From NCBI GenBank assembly GCA_964348115.1, contig CAYGBY010000093.1:1-13493 (forward strand): a stretch of DNA of 13,493 nucleotides, written 5' to 3'. The notes beneath the pieces were generated by a model. That model saw nothing but the letters and a program-made list of their open reading frames with translations, made no database searches and was not told the origin of the DNA. How positions within the stretch are numbered: the first letter of the stretch is position 1; the number at the start of each line of letters is the position of its first letter. Made by a program: the position numbers and the translations under genes. Shown here piece by piece: positions 7,183 through 13,493 of the stretch. This DNA comes from Azophilus sp964348115. GTDB taxonomy: Bacteria; Pseudomonadota; Gammaproteobacteria; Pseudomonadales; Azotimanducaceae.

Positions 7183-7617
7183 ATGGCGCGAATTCCCATT
7201 CTCACGGTCTTGGCTTTGAGCTTGATGGCCTGCAGCGAGCCCTTTGTCACCATCCCGGGCGGTGAACTCGCCGGCGCCCACCAAGCCCCACCGGAGGCTT
7301 GGAGCGACGTGCCGGACACCATCCAACTGGAAACCCGCCCGCAAGATCCTTACTCCATCAACATTTGGGGTTTGGGCCTAGGCCCGGACCTCTACGTTGC
7401 GACCAGCGATGATGGCACCAACTGGACGGGGCACATCGCTGAGGACAATAACGTTCGGGTGCGCATCGACGGGCGGCTGCACCACCTCAAGGCCAGCCCC
7501 GTGCAGGATGCGCAGGAGCGTCGCCGCGTGGCCGAAGCCTACTTTGAGAAATACGATGTGGACCCTGAAGACGGCTGGGTGGCGGGAGGCATGGTGTTCC
7601 GCTTGGACCGGCCTTAA
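7183..7617 (+). CDS. Small predicted lipoprotein, copy 1
   Basis: The ATG at 7183 gives 144 residues with a signal peptide ARIPILTVLALSLMAC: hydrophobic core at about 4-15 and lipobox LMAC with Cys17, predicting lipidation and membrane anchoring. GAGAG at 7173-7177 serves as ribosome site; a TTG at 7171 is possible but would lengthen the signal-peptide n-region without reason. The mature part has DLYVATSDDGTNWTGHIAED and NVRVRIDGRLHHLKASPVQD, weakly reminiscent of small split-barrel (DUF2255/deazaflavin-reductase-like) domains, which I cannot confirm. A close paralogue lies at 10634-11059. A CoA-transferase remnant and then a full CaiB gene follow. Confidence 0.75.
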   Translation: MARIPILTVLALSLMACSEPFVTIPGGELAGAHQAPPEAWSDVPDTIQLETRPQDPYSINIWGLGLGPDLYVATSDDGTNWTGHIAEDNNVRVRIDGRLHHLKASPVQDAQERRRVAEAYFEKYDVDPEDGWVAGGMVFRLDRP

Positions 7618-7618
7618 G

Positions 7619-7690
7619 GTGACCCACTTGTTGCAGGGCGTCCGCGTCATGCCTGGTCGATTGGGCGTACGAACGGGAGGGATGCGCTGA
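7619..7690 (+). pseudogene. Remnant of a CaiB-type gene start
   Basis: Directly after the lipoprotein stop, a GTG at 7619 opens a 23-residue frame beginning THLLQGVRVM after the start codon, which parallels the AYLLEGIRVI start of the full CoA-transferase at 7692. DNA similarity is visible too (GGCGTCCGCGTCAT versus GGCATCCGCGTCAT). Resemblance then stops, and the frame closes at TGA just before the functional start. This looks like the leftover 5' end of an older CaiB copy, or a local duplication. Its end carries GGGAGGG, the likely ribosome site for the next gene. Confidence 0.55.
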
Positions 7691-7691
7691 C

Positions 7692-8906
7692 ATGGCCTAT
7701 CTGCTTGAGGGCATCCGCGTCATCGATGCGGCCTCCTTTTTGGCCGCACCAGGGGCCGCCACGGTGATGGCTGATTTCGGCGCCGACGTCGTCAAAGTGG
7801 AGCCGCCGGAAGGGGACGGCTACCGCAAGTTGGTGGGCAAGTACCCCATCCCCTACCATTGGCAGCTTACCTCCCGCAACAAACGCAGCATTGGCTTGGA
7901 CCTGACGCGCCGGGAGGGTCAGGCGGTGCTGCATCGCTTGGTGGCGGAGGCGGATGTTCTGTTCACCAATTTCCTTGATGGGAAGCTGGCGCGCTTCCGC
8001 ATGACCTATGCGGAGATGAAGGCCATCAACCCGCGCCTCGTCTTCGCCCAACTGACCGGCTACGGCACGGCTGGGGCGGAGGTGGAGCGCAAGGGCTTCG
8101 ACATCACCGCTTGGTGGGCGCGCTCCGGGCTGATGGATTTCATTCGCGAGCAGGGTCAGACGCCCCTGCACGCCGCCCCTGGCATGGGCGACCACGCCAC
8201 CGCCATGTCCATGTTCAGCGCCGTCATGACCGGGCTGTATCGGCGGGAGCGCACCGGACAGGGCTGCCAAGTGACCACCTCCCTCGCCGCCAACGGCCTG
8301 TGGGCCAATGGGATGGCGCTGCAGGGCGTCATCGCAGGGCTGGATTTGGGCGCCTTCCGCCAGCAGAAGGGTTGGCGCAATCCGCTCACCGCCAGCTATC
8401 CCACCAGCGATGGACGTTTTGTGGTGCTGGCGATCATCAACTTCAACCGGGAGTGGCCGCAATTGGCGGCGGCCCTTGGCCATCCGGAATGGGCGCAGGA
8501 CGAACGCTTCGCAGACCGCGATGACCTGATGCGCAACCGCGAGCCGCTGATGGCCCTGATTGCAGCGGAAACCGCGAAGCTTACCCAAAAGGACCTGATG
8601 CAGCGCCTGGACGAACACCAGGTGACCAGCGGCGTGGTGGCGCCTATGGGCGACGTGGTGCATGACAAGCAAATGAGGGCTAACGACATGGTTCTGCCCA
8701 CTGGCGACCCGGGGGAGGACTACCGCCATACCATCAACTCCCCCATTTTTGTGGCGGAGGAATCCAAACGCCCGCCCTCCCGCGCCCCGGAGGTCGGCGC
8801 CCACACCCGGCAGATCATGCGGGAGGCGGGCTATGCCGAGGATGAGGTGGACGCCTTGATAGCGGCGGGTGTGCTGGTGGCCGCCGGGTCCGCCGCGGCG
8901 CCCTAA
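7692..8906 (+). CDS. CaiB/BaiF family (class III) CoA-transferase
   Basis: A 404-residue protein, of usual length for class III CoA-transferases, which move CoA between carboxylic acids through an enzyme aspartyl-CoA intermediate. The N-terminus LLEGIRVIDAASFLAAPGAA and ADFGADVVKVEPPEGD (28-43) are the family signature, NKRSIGLDL (63-71) follows, and Asp137 in KGFDITAWWA aligns with the catalytic aspartate. PGMGDHATAM follows, as in characterised members. The ribosome site is GGGAGGG upstream of ATG 7692. Substrates (carnitine, bile acid, formyl, mesaconyl and others) cannot be told from sequence. Its 3' end matches a remnant at 11078-11170. The neighbouring HCCA-isomerase-like genes could belong to the same catabolic context, but they are separated by a MITE and the lipoprotein gene. 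Confidence 0.9.
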   Translation: MAYLLEGIRVIDAASFLAAPGAATVMADFGADVVKVEPPEGDGYRKLVGKYPIPYHWQLTSRNKRSIGLDLTRREGQAVLHRLVAEADVLFTNFLDGKLARFRMTYAEMKAINPRLVFAQLTGYGTAGAEVERKGFDITAWWARSGLMDFIREQGQTPLHAAPGMGDHATAMSMFSAVMTGLYRRERTGQGCQVTTSLAANGLWANGMALQGVIAGLDLGAFRQQKGWRNPLTASYPTSDGRFVVLAIINFNREWPQLAAALGHPEWAQDERFADRDDLMRNREPLMALIAAETAKLTQKDLMQRLDEHQVTSGVVAPMGDVVHDKQMRANDMVLPTGDPGEDYRHTINSPIFVAEESKRPPSRAPEVGAHTRQIMREAGYAEDEVDALIAAGVLVAAGSAAAP

Positions 8907-9167
8907 CCCGTCTACATCAACAGTCCTAATACGGCACAGGATGACGTTAGGAGGTAGGCGGTTCCATGCCAAGGTGTTCGCTCTTGAAAGAAAATTGCTG
9001 AAAGGTCATTGGATGCCGCTGAATATTGCGTAGTCTTGCGAAAAATATTAATGAATCATCTGTATAGGGCTTTGCTCAGGGGCTGGTGGATGACTTTGGC
9101 ATGGCCTTGAGGGGTATAGGAAAAGCTAGGGAATAGCGCGTCAAATTCCATTCAAGGAGACCCTCTT

Positions 9168-10499
9168 GTGGACAAAGCGTTGAAGTTGAAGATCGAACGC
9201 TACGTCAATCGTTCAGATCGGGAAATCGAACCCGTGTTCGTCGGACGCCAAGATCTGTTCCGAACCGTGGCCGCCGCCGCGAACGCCTGCGCGGACGGGC
9301 ATCCGCGCGGCCAGACCGTCTGCTTGGCCGGGCCGCCGGGCATCGGCAAGACCGCCTTCCTGGCAGCGCTCCGTACGCGGGGCCTGTCTGGAGATTGGGG
9401 CGGCCCGCCTGTTCTCATGGCGGAGGTCAGCCCGGCGAAGCTGCATGACCCGCACTTCGTGCTGGCCGCCGTCGCCCGCGCCTTGCCGACATCCTGGCGC
9501 AATGCCCTTGACGAACGCGCCCGCCAGTCCGTGCAGGACCTCATCCGGCGGGTCGTCTCCGTTTCCGCCTTCGGTGCGCAGGTAACGCTGTCTAGCCCCA
9601 ATCAGGCAGCGGAGTTCCTTTGGGAGGGCATTCAGAGGCTGACGCCGAAGGGTCACAAGGCCGTTTTGTGCATTTGCGTGGATGAGGCCCACAAACTGAA
9701 GCCGACGCCTGGCGGGCAGGACAACCTTGACCACAAACTGAAGCCGACGCCTGGCGGGCAGGACAATGAAGTCCTGGCGGAACTGCATTTCGGCTGCCCG
9801 CAGGACAGCCCCCCGGCGTTCGCCCTGCTGGCAGGTCATTCACAAACGCCAAATGTCATTGAAACCTCCGTCTCCCGACGCTTGGCGACCGAACGTCTCG
9901 TTCATATGCAGCCGTTGAGCCGTAGCGAATCGATCGAATACGTCCGGAAAACCCTTGATTACTGCGGCGTCCGGGGCGTGGGCCGGCGCCGCTTCGCCGA
10001 GTGGGCGGCGGACGAATGCGGGGGCTTTCCGCACCATTTGCGCAATGTCATGGCGGCGGTGGGCGAGGAGATGCTCCGCAGCGACGCCGCCGAGCTCTCC
10101 AAGCTGGACCTGAAACGCATCGCCGCCGATGTTGGCAGGCGGCGTACCGTTTATTACAGCGCCCGGTTGTCGGGATTGGAGGCCGCCCGACCGCTCATCA
10201 ACCACCTCCTGCTAAAGTGGGCGGACAAGCCGGTCTCCCTCGATCGGGCGATGCGGGATGTCTTCGACGCCATTGGAAGCTGCAGCGTGGACGACCGGCG
10301 CTTCTTGGCGGGCGCCGGCCTCGACGATTACGTCCAGTTGGTTGATCGCATGATCACCAAAGGGTTCCTCGCCGCTGTGGACCGCGATGGGTTGAAGTGG
10401 AGCTGCATTGTTCCGTCCCTGTGCGAGTATGCGCGAACGGACCGCCATGAGACCCGTGCGCCGAACATTCCATCGGAGGTCCTGCAAGAGTCAAACTGA
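9168..10499 (+). CDS. AAA ATPase with internal 14-residue tandem duplication
   Basis: A 443-residue protein starting with GTG at 9168 after AGGAGA at good spacing. Seen: an N-terminal VFVGRQDLF element (23-31) typical of Orc/STAND-like AAA proteins, Walker A GPPGIGKT (55-62), Walker B AVLCICVDEAH (165-175), a sensor-like FALLAGHSQT (218-227), an arginine-bearing SRRLATERL (236-244), and a helical C-terminal half that probably ends in a winged helix. It therefore binds and likely hydrolyses ATP; cellular role unknown. Right after Walker B the stretch HKLKPTPGGQDN occurs twice (175-186 and 189-200), encoded by a perfect 36-bp repeat at 42-bp spacing. It is monocistronic-looking, with 261 nt upstream and the lipoprotein copy downstream. 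A nucleic-acid-related or defence role is possible but not shown. Confidence 0.8.
   Translation: MDKALKLKIERYVNRSDREIEPVFVGRQDLFRTVAAAANACADGHPRGQTVCLAGPPGIGKTAFLAALRTRGLSGDWGGPPVLMAEVSPAKLHDPHFVLAAVARALPTSWRNALDERARQSVQDLIRRVVSVSAFGAQVTLSSPNQAAEFLWEGIQRLTPKGHKAVLCICVDEAHKLKPTPGGQDNLDHKLKPTPGGQDNEVLAELHFGCPQDSPPAFALLAGHSQTPNVIETSVSRRLATERLVHMQPLSRSESIEYVRKTLDYCGVRGVGRRRFAEWAADECGGFPHHLRNVMAAVGEEMLRSDAAELSKLDLKRIAADVGRRRTVYYSARLSGLEAARPLINHLLLKWADKPVSLDRAMRDVFDAIGSCSVDDRRFLAGAGLDDYVQLVDRMITKGFLAAVDRDGLKWSCIVPSLCEYARTDRHETRAPNIPSEVLQESN
9689..9766 (+). repeat. Perfect 36-bp direct repeat, 42-bp period, in the ATPase gene
   Basis: The block at 9689-9724 recurs identically at 9731-9766. The 42-bp period preserves the frame, duplicating 14 residues beginning HKLKPTPGGQDN next to Walker B. 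Perfect identity suggests a recent slippage or duplication event. Confidence 0.95.
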
Positions 10500-10574
10500 C
10501 ACACTGCCGGCAATCTGGCTTTTCTACCATAACTAATTGATATAAAATAAGTAATTTACTCTTTTAAACTTGGC

Positions 10575-10578
10575 CTAG
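10575..10578. other. Unoccupied MITE target site (CTAG)
   Basis: CTAGGCAAA occurs here upstream of lipoprotein copy 2 and also at 7125-7133 upstream of copy 1, where the MITE abuts the CTAG. Because the two lipoprotein upstream regions are otherwise alignable, this represents the pre-insertion state of the site. Confidence 0.65.
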
Positions 10579-10633
10579 GCAAAGCCCCCAAGCGGGGCGT
10601 AGCATAGGGCGTTCCAACAATCGAGGCGTATCT

Positions 10634-11059
10634 ATGGCGCGAATGCCTATTCTCACGGTCTTGGCTTTCTGCTTGATGGCCTGCAGTGAACCCTTCGTCT
10701 CCATACCGGGTGGTGAACTGCCTGGCGTCCAACAGGCACCACCAGAAACTTGGAGCGATGTGCCGGAGACCATCCAACTGGAAACCCGCCCGCAAGATCC
10801 TTACTCCGTCAACATCTGGGGTGTGGGCCTAGGCCGGGACCTCTACATCGCCACTGACGACGATGAAGGCAACAACTGGACGGAGCACATCGCGGAGGAC
10901 AACAACGTCCGGGTGCGCATCGATGGTCGGCTGCACCACCTTAAGGCCAGCCTCGTGCAGGATGCGCAGGAACGCGGCCGGGTGGCTGAAGCCTACTTTG
11001 AAAAGTACGGCGTGGACTACTTGGCGGGCGGCATGGTGTTCCGACTGGACCGGCCCTAA
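10634..11059 (+). CDS. Small predicted lipoprotein, copy 2
   Basis: A 141-residue paralogue of the lipoprotein at 7183-7617, with the same start (MARMPILTVLAF), the same LMAC lipobox with Cys17, and near-identical blocks such as ETRPQDPYSVNIWG and NNVRVRIDGRLHHLKAS. It has a small insertion near residue 78 and a short deletion near the C-terminus relative to copy 1. The ribosome site is GAGG about 8 nt upstream of ATG 10634. An AT-rich leader at about 10525-10570 may hold the promoter. It is followed by the 3' remnant of a CaiB gene instead of a complete one. Function unknown; both copies look intact. Confidence 0.75.
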   Translation: MARMPILTVLAFCLMACSEPFVSIPGGELPGVQQAPPETWSDVPETIQLETRPQDPYSVNIWGVGLGRDLYIATDDDEGNNWTEHIAEDNNVRVRIDGRLHHLKASLVQDAQERGRVAEAYFEKYGVDYLAGGMVFRLDRP

Positions 11060-11077
11060 GGCGACCACAGTAGGTAG

Positions 11078-11170
11078 GTGACGCGGGAGGCGGGCTATGT
11101 CGAGGAAGAGACGGATGCCCTGATTGCGGCGGGAATGCTAGTGGCCACTAGGTCCACTGTGGTGCCTTGA
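11078..11170 (+). pseudogene. 3' remnant of a CaiB/BaiF CoA-transferase gene
   Basis: From 11078 the frame reads VTREAGYVEEETDALIAAGM and a few more residues to TGA at 11168. This matches the C-terminus REAGYAEDEVDALIAAGVLV of the full CaiB protein that ends at 8906, with an identical DNA core GCGGGAGGCGGGCTATG. The rest of the gene is absent: only about 18 nt separate the lipoprotein stop from this tail. It is a large internal deletion of a duplicated CaiB gene. Confidence 0.8.
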
Positions 11171-11193
11171 ACCAGCTACTGGCCGGCTAGACT

Positions 11194-11496
11194 ATGCCGC
11201 GAAAGGATACGGCTTGCGAAGAATGTGGTTGCACGCTATTCCCTGTGCGCTGGCCCACCAAGGACGAAGAGGACTTGTTCGTCACGGAATACATCAAGTA
11301 TGAGGAACTCGAACGGATCCGCGAGGAACGGGAATCGGCCAGCGAATTCCACATTGCCATGATCGTATTAGCGATCTCCGGCGTAGCGGTTGCAGGCTTT
11401 ATTCCCTGGGCATGGGATAAACCTCATGTATGGCTGCTGTTGATTTTTGTCGTTCTCATCTTTGGTGCTTTTGCATCGCATGCAGTACTTCGTTGA
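11194..11496 (+). CDS. Small membrane protein with CxxCxC motif
   Basis: A 100-residue hypothetical protein. The N-terminus carries CEECGC (Cys8, Cys11, Cys13), which may be half of a zinc ribbon. A charged helical stretch (about 22-50, rich in Glu/Arg) follows, then two hydrophobic segments at about 53-73 and 78-97 that predict an inner-membrane hairpin. It starts at ATG 11194; no strong ribosome site is visible. A decayed IS5-family end begins 19 nt after the stop. I do not recognise a family. Confidence 0.6.
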   Translation: MPRKDTACEECGCTLFPVRWPTKDEEDLFVTEYIKYEELERIREERESASEFHIAMIVLAISGVAVAGFIPWAWDKPHVWLLLIFVVLIFGAFASHAVLR

Positions 11497-11514
11497 TCTC
11501 CACCGGAGCGACTA

Positions 11515-11660
11515 GAGCGTGTTAACACTGATAGTTACGGTGATGTTGTCCTGTGTCAATGGAACTCACCGAAATTCAATTTGAAGGCATAGCGCCACGT
11601 CTTCCAGTGCAGGGTGGAAATGTCAGCGTTTCGAACCGCAAAGTGCTCAACGCCATCCTG
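11515..11660 (+). mobile_element. Left-end remnant of an IS5-family insertion sequence
   Basis: The segment opens with AGAGCGTGTTAACACTGATA right after a CTAG (11512-11515) and contains the palindrome GTGTTAACAC at 11519-11528, resembling IS5-family ends. From ATG 11559 it encodes about 33 residues, MELTEIQFEGIAPRLPVQGG then NVSVSNRKVLNAIL, which I recognise as the N-terminus of an IS5-family (IS427-like) transposase. Similarity stops near 11660, where the frame runs into a TAG at 11667. The rest of the element and its right end are missing, so it is a dead relic between two convergent genes. Confidence 0.75.
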
Positions 11661-11673
11661 ATTCAATAGAGTC

Positions 11674-12798
11674 TCAAAACTTTACGTATACTGAAAACTC
11701 TTGAGACTGGTGCTCTTTGATCTCACCGCAACCGGCGATTTCAAGTACTTTTGAAAGGGTAAACTCCAGTTTTCCGTTGACCAGAGTGCTTTGATCGAAG
11801 TCACGTTCCAATGTATGCTCAGAATCCACAAGCTCCCCCCTTCTGTAGTCATCTAGTAGTTTCTTAAAGAAGGGATCGTCCCTATACCAAACACTTTTCT
11901 GAAGCATCGATTCATCAAACTGAACATGGTCGCGACGCCGATCATACTTGACTTCGTATAGAAACCTCTTCCTGTCATTTTTGCAGGTTTCTCCAATACC
12001 CTCGAATCTCAAGAATTCGCTCTCAGAACTTTCCTTGTCAGTTTTCCTTGCCGAGAGATTTATCGTTGAACTTGCCTTACCAGCTTTCTTTGCCGAAAGA
12101 TTTATCGTTGATTCGACCCGCAGGTATCGGGCCCCCATGGCTACGAGCAGACGCTCCGCTTCCCAAAATTGATCCTCGAACGAGTGCTTGAGCCCTACCA
12201 AGCACCGACTAATTACCTTCCGCCGAATCACAGCCACCGCCAAAACGGCAGGCCGCGTTACACGATAAGCTGGTCCAGATAACAACCACAGGGCAGCGAG
12301 AAGTCCGGCGACACCTATCGGGGAGATTCTCGCCGCTGTCGAGAGAATAGCAGCGGTGGCGCCCCCAGTCGCATAAAAACTAGTCCCAAGGATAAGTGTT
12401 TGCATTGCGTCTTCTGCTTCAGCCCGTGAAGGGCCGTCGTGCGGATTGAGCTTCTTCAACAATGCATCCTCGATCCTGTGTGCTGACTCATCCGACTTAA
12501 TCTCCACTTTTTCCTTTTTGCATACGTCGATTAGTACTTCCCAATATAGAACCCCCTTGCCCCCTCTGACCATCGTCGCCAACGTATTTCCTCCAAAGCA
12601 CTGAATTTCGGCGGCAATCAGATCCCAGTACTTCTTGTGGTTCGGATGATGCTTCTTGTAGTGCTCATGCACAGTAAGCTCTTCGGTCAATCTGGAATTA
12701 CCGCTTTCGGTCTCGGTCAACACTTTCACGAGCGGACTTAACTGGTCATTTGAACAGTATTGGAGAAACTCCAGATCTTTATCTTTCTTGTACGCCAT
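11674..12798 (-). CDS. YaaW/UPF0174-like protein with long C-terminal extension
   Basis: A 374-residue protein with an excellent ribosome site GGAGGA upstream of ATG 12798. Residues 1-200 resemble E. coli YaaW (UPF0174): DLEFLQYCSNDQL (8-20), NSRLTEEL (34-41), YWDLIAAEIQCFGGNTLA (57-74) and SGPAYRVTRPAVLAVAVIRR (174-193) are the recognisable blocks. Small hydrophobic stretches at about 136-150 and 160-174 may be membrane-associated. YaaW proteins are about 240 residues and of unknown biochemical function. Residues 200-374 are an extra region with no family I know, containing two 14-residue repeats (230-257) and a charged C-terminal module with DESMLQKSVWYRDDPFFKKL. Base composition is clearly more AT-rich than neighbouring genes, suggesting acquisition by transfer. 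It is convergent with the IS5 remnant and the membrane-protein gene. Confidence 0.75.
   Translation of the reverse strand: MAYKKDKDLEFLQYCSNDQLSPLVKVLTETESGNSRLTEELTVHEHYKKHHPNHKKYWDLIAAEIQCFGGNTLATMVRGGKGVLYWEVLIDVCKKEKVEIKSDESAHRIEDALLKKLNPHDGPSRAEAEDAMQTLILGTSFYATGGATAAILSTAARISPIGVAGLLAALWLLSGPAYRVTRPAVLAVAVIRRKVISRCLVGLKHSFEDQFWEAERLLVAMGARYLRVESTINLSAKKAGKASSTINLSARKTDKESSESEFLRFEGIGETCKNDRKRFLYEVKYDRRRDHVQFDESMLQKSVWYRDDPFFKKLLDDYRRGELVDSEHTLERDFDQSTLVNGKLEFTLSKVLEIAGCGEIKEHQSQEFSVYVKF
12028..12111 (-). repeat. Two tandem 42-bp (14-residue) repeats in the YaaW-like gene
   Basis: Residues 230-243 (STINLSAKKAGKAS) and 244-257 (STINLSARKTDKES) are imperfect tandem repeats. The DNA block with GATTTATCGTTGA recurs at a 42-bp period. 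They lie at the junction between the YaaW-like part and the extra C-terminal region, so they may act as a linker. Confidence 0.9.
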
Positions 12799-12924
12799 GC
12801 TTGGATTGTCCTCCTAAACGAATTTTGGTTGCCGGTTTCGGCCGGTACGTCGACATCGAAACCGAGGCGCGATGTTTGTCCTGGAGCGGATAGATAAACA
12901 GGTCCATATTCCGAAATATCCGGC

Positions 12925-13407
12925 TCACTGCCAGCCGCCTCGTTGACGGTGAACGTAGTCGTCGGCGTCTTCATTGGCCCATATCTCTTTGCCGAGGCCG
13001 CGCAGAGCCAGAACGGGGTCCTCCGCTTCGCAGTTCTTCACTGAGTATTCGCCGTGATACCAATCGATGAGGTCGCGATATTCCATCGGCAGCGCGTCAT
13101 GGGCGGGGACGTTCTTGCCGGTTGTTCGACCTGGGTGGCAGGGGTCCCCCGAACGAAACAGGCGACGCCGACCGGATGAGGTCTCATAAAGCATGCGGTA
13201 TCGGCCGGGATTGGGCGGTTTGTTGGCGACGCAATGCTGATAGATGTGGATCAAGACGCCGGGACGCAGGGCCTTGCCTGTGACATCGACGGCCTCGGCC
13301 TGGGCTATGATCTCCTTGATGGAGAAGTCGGTTCGATTCGGATGCTTTCGGTGGAGGGTGGCGGCTGCGACCCAGACTTCGTCAGCGACCTTTACTCTGT
13401 TGATTAT
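12925..13407 (-). CDS. Conserved-looking small hypothetical protein, start codon unclear
   Basis: The minus-strand frame is open from 13470 (after a TAG) down to TGA at 12925. The protein-like part begins around INRVKVADEVWVAAATLHRK and continues through RPGVLIHIYQHCVANKPPNP and GRYRMLYETSSGRRRLFRSG to the C-terminus. I recall similar uncharacterised bacterial proteins beginning with a VADEVWxATAxLHRxHP stretch, so the coding frame extends well upstream of the TTG at 13254. Yet no ATG, GTG or TTG occurs in frame before it. A strong ribosome site GGGGAGG (13416-13422) stands 8 nt before an in-frame ATA at 13407, the end I give here provisionally. An out-of-frame ATG at 13430 would join this frame if one A were added to the AAAA run. 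No function is known to me. The YaaW-like gene follows in the same direction. Confidence 0.6.
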   Translation of the reverse strand: MINRVKVADEVWVAAATLHRKHPNRTDFSIKEIIAQAEAVDVTGKALRPGVLIHIYQHCVANKPPNPGRYRMLYETSSGRRRLFRSGDPCHPGRTTGKNVPAHDALPMEYRDLIDWYHGEYSVKNCEAEDPVLALRGLGKEIWANEDADDYVHRQRGGWQ

Positions 13408-13493
13408 TTTGACAACCTCCCCGGCGACATTTATACAAGGAGAAGTGGTCGGGCAAATCTGGACAGTCTGCTAAGGTAGTTTTCGGTCCAAGG

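Noticed and set aside
7647..8972. Minus-strand 441-codon frame opposite the CoA-transferase
   Set aside because: Pure shadow of the CaiB gene; its histidine- and glycine-rich reading is typical of antisense translation of GC-rich DNA.
9689..9766. Direct repeat considered as a CRISPR-like array
   Set aside because: Only two units, with a 6-bp gap and in-frame coding content; it is a gene-internal duplication.
9213..9839. Minus-strand frame of 208 codons opposite the ATPase
   Set aside because: Antisense to Walker A and Walker B; its repeated segment merely mirrors the 42-bp duplication.
12738..12974. Minus-strand 78-codon frame between the last two genes
   Set aside because: It overlaps both the end of the upstream gene and the start of the YaaW-like gene in another frame, has no ribosome site, and matches nothing I know.
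13234..13479. Plus-strand frames of 76-81 codons at the right edge
   Set aside because: They are antisense to the protein-like minus-strand frame ending at 12925.

Overview
The window is GC-rich, with an AT-richer block at about 11.5-12.8 kb. It looks like an accessory or genome-rearrangement region of a proteobacterium. Lineage is inferred only from gene style (type I-G CRISPR genes, CaiB/BaiF CoA-transferase, HCCA-isomerase-like thioredoxin folds, IS5 and IS1380 relics) and is uncertain. No rRNA, tRNA or CRISPR array was seen.

Region 1 (1-3747, minus strand): the 5' part of a type I-G (formerly I-U) CRISPR-Cas operon. A complete Cas3 helicase-nuclease with its HD domain at the C-terminus overlaps by 4 nt (GTGA) the start of csx17 (cas8 of type I-G), which runs off the left edge. 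Csx17 begins with GTG and is only partly in view. The remaining effector genes, adaptation genes and array would lie to the left.

Region 2 (3750-5530): a gene-poor, mobile-element-rich stretch. A 256-bp IS5-type MITE with perfect CTAG target duplications sits about 65 bp upstream of cas3. It is followed by a possible small minus-strand ORF, a run of three tiny overlapping ORFs of unknown function, and a C-terminal fragment of an IS1380-family transposase.

Region 3 (5536-8906, plus strand): two adjacent DsbA/GST-kappa-type thioredoxin-fold proteins, a second MITE copy in the opposite orientation, a small lipoprotein, a remnant of a CoA-transferase start, and a full CaiB/BaiF CoA-transferase. 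This suggests a small catabolic or CoA-thioester gene set, but the substrate is not evident.

Region 4 (9168-11170): an AAA ATPase with a perfect internal 42-bp tandem duplication just after Walker B, then a second copy of the lipoprotein gene. That copy is followed by only the last 30 codons of a CoA-transferase. Regions 3 and 4 therefore carry two copies of one ancestral lipoprotein-CaiB module. The second copy has lost most of its CaiB gene but keeps the MITE-free CTAG site upstream.

Region 5 (11194-13493): a small two-helix membrane protein with a CxxCxC motif, the left end of a decayed IS5-family insertion sequence, then (minus strand) a YaaW/UPF0174-like protein with a long C-terminal extension containing 14-residue repeats, and a conserved-looking small protein whose reading frame has no ordinary start codon.

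The strongest observations are the MITE pair with filled and empty sites, the decayed module duplication, the in-frame 14-residue duplications in two unrelated genes, and the C-terminally extended YaaW protein. I found no clear new defence system; the ATPase and the YaaW-like gene are the best candidates for follow-up.
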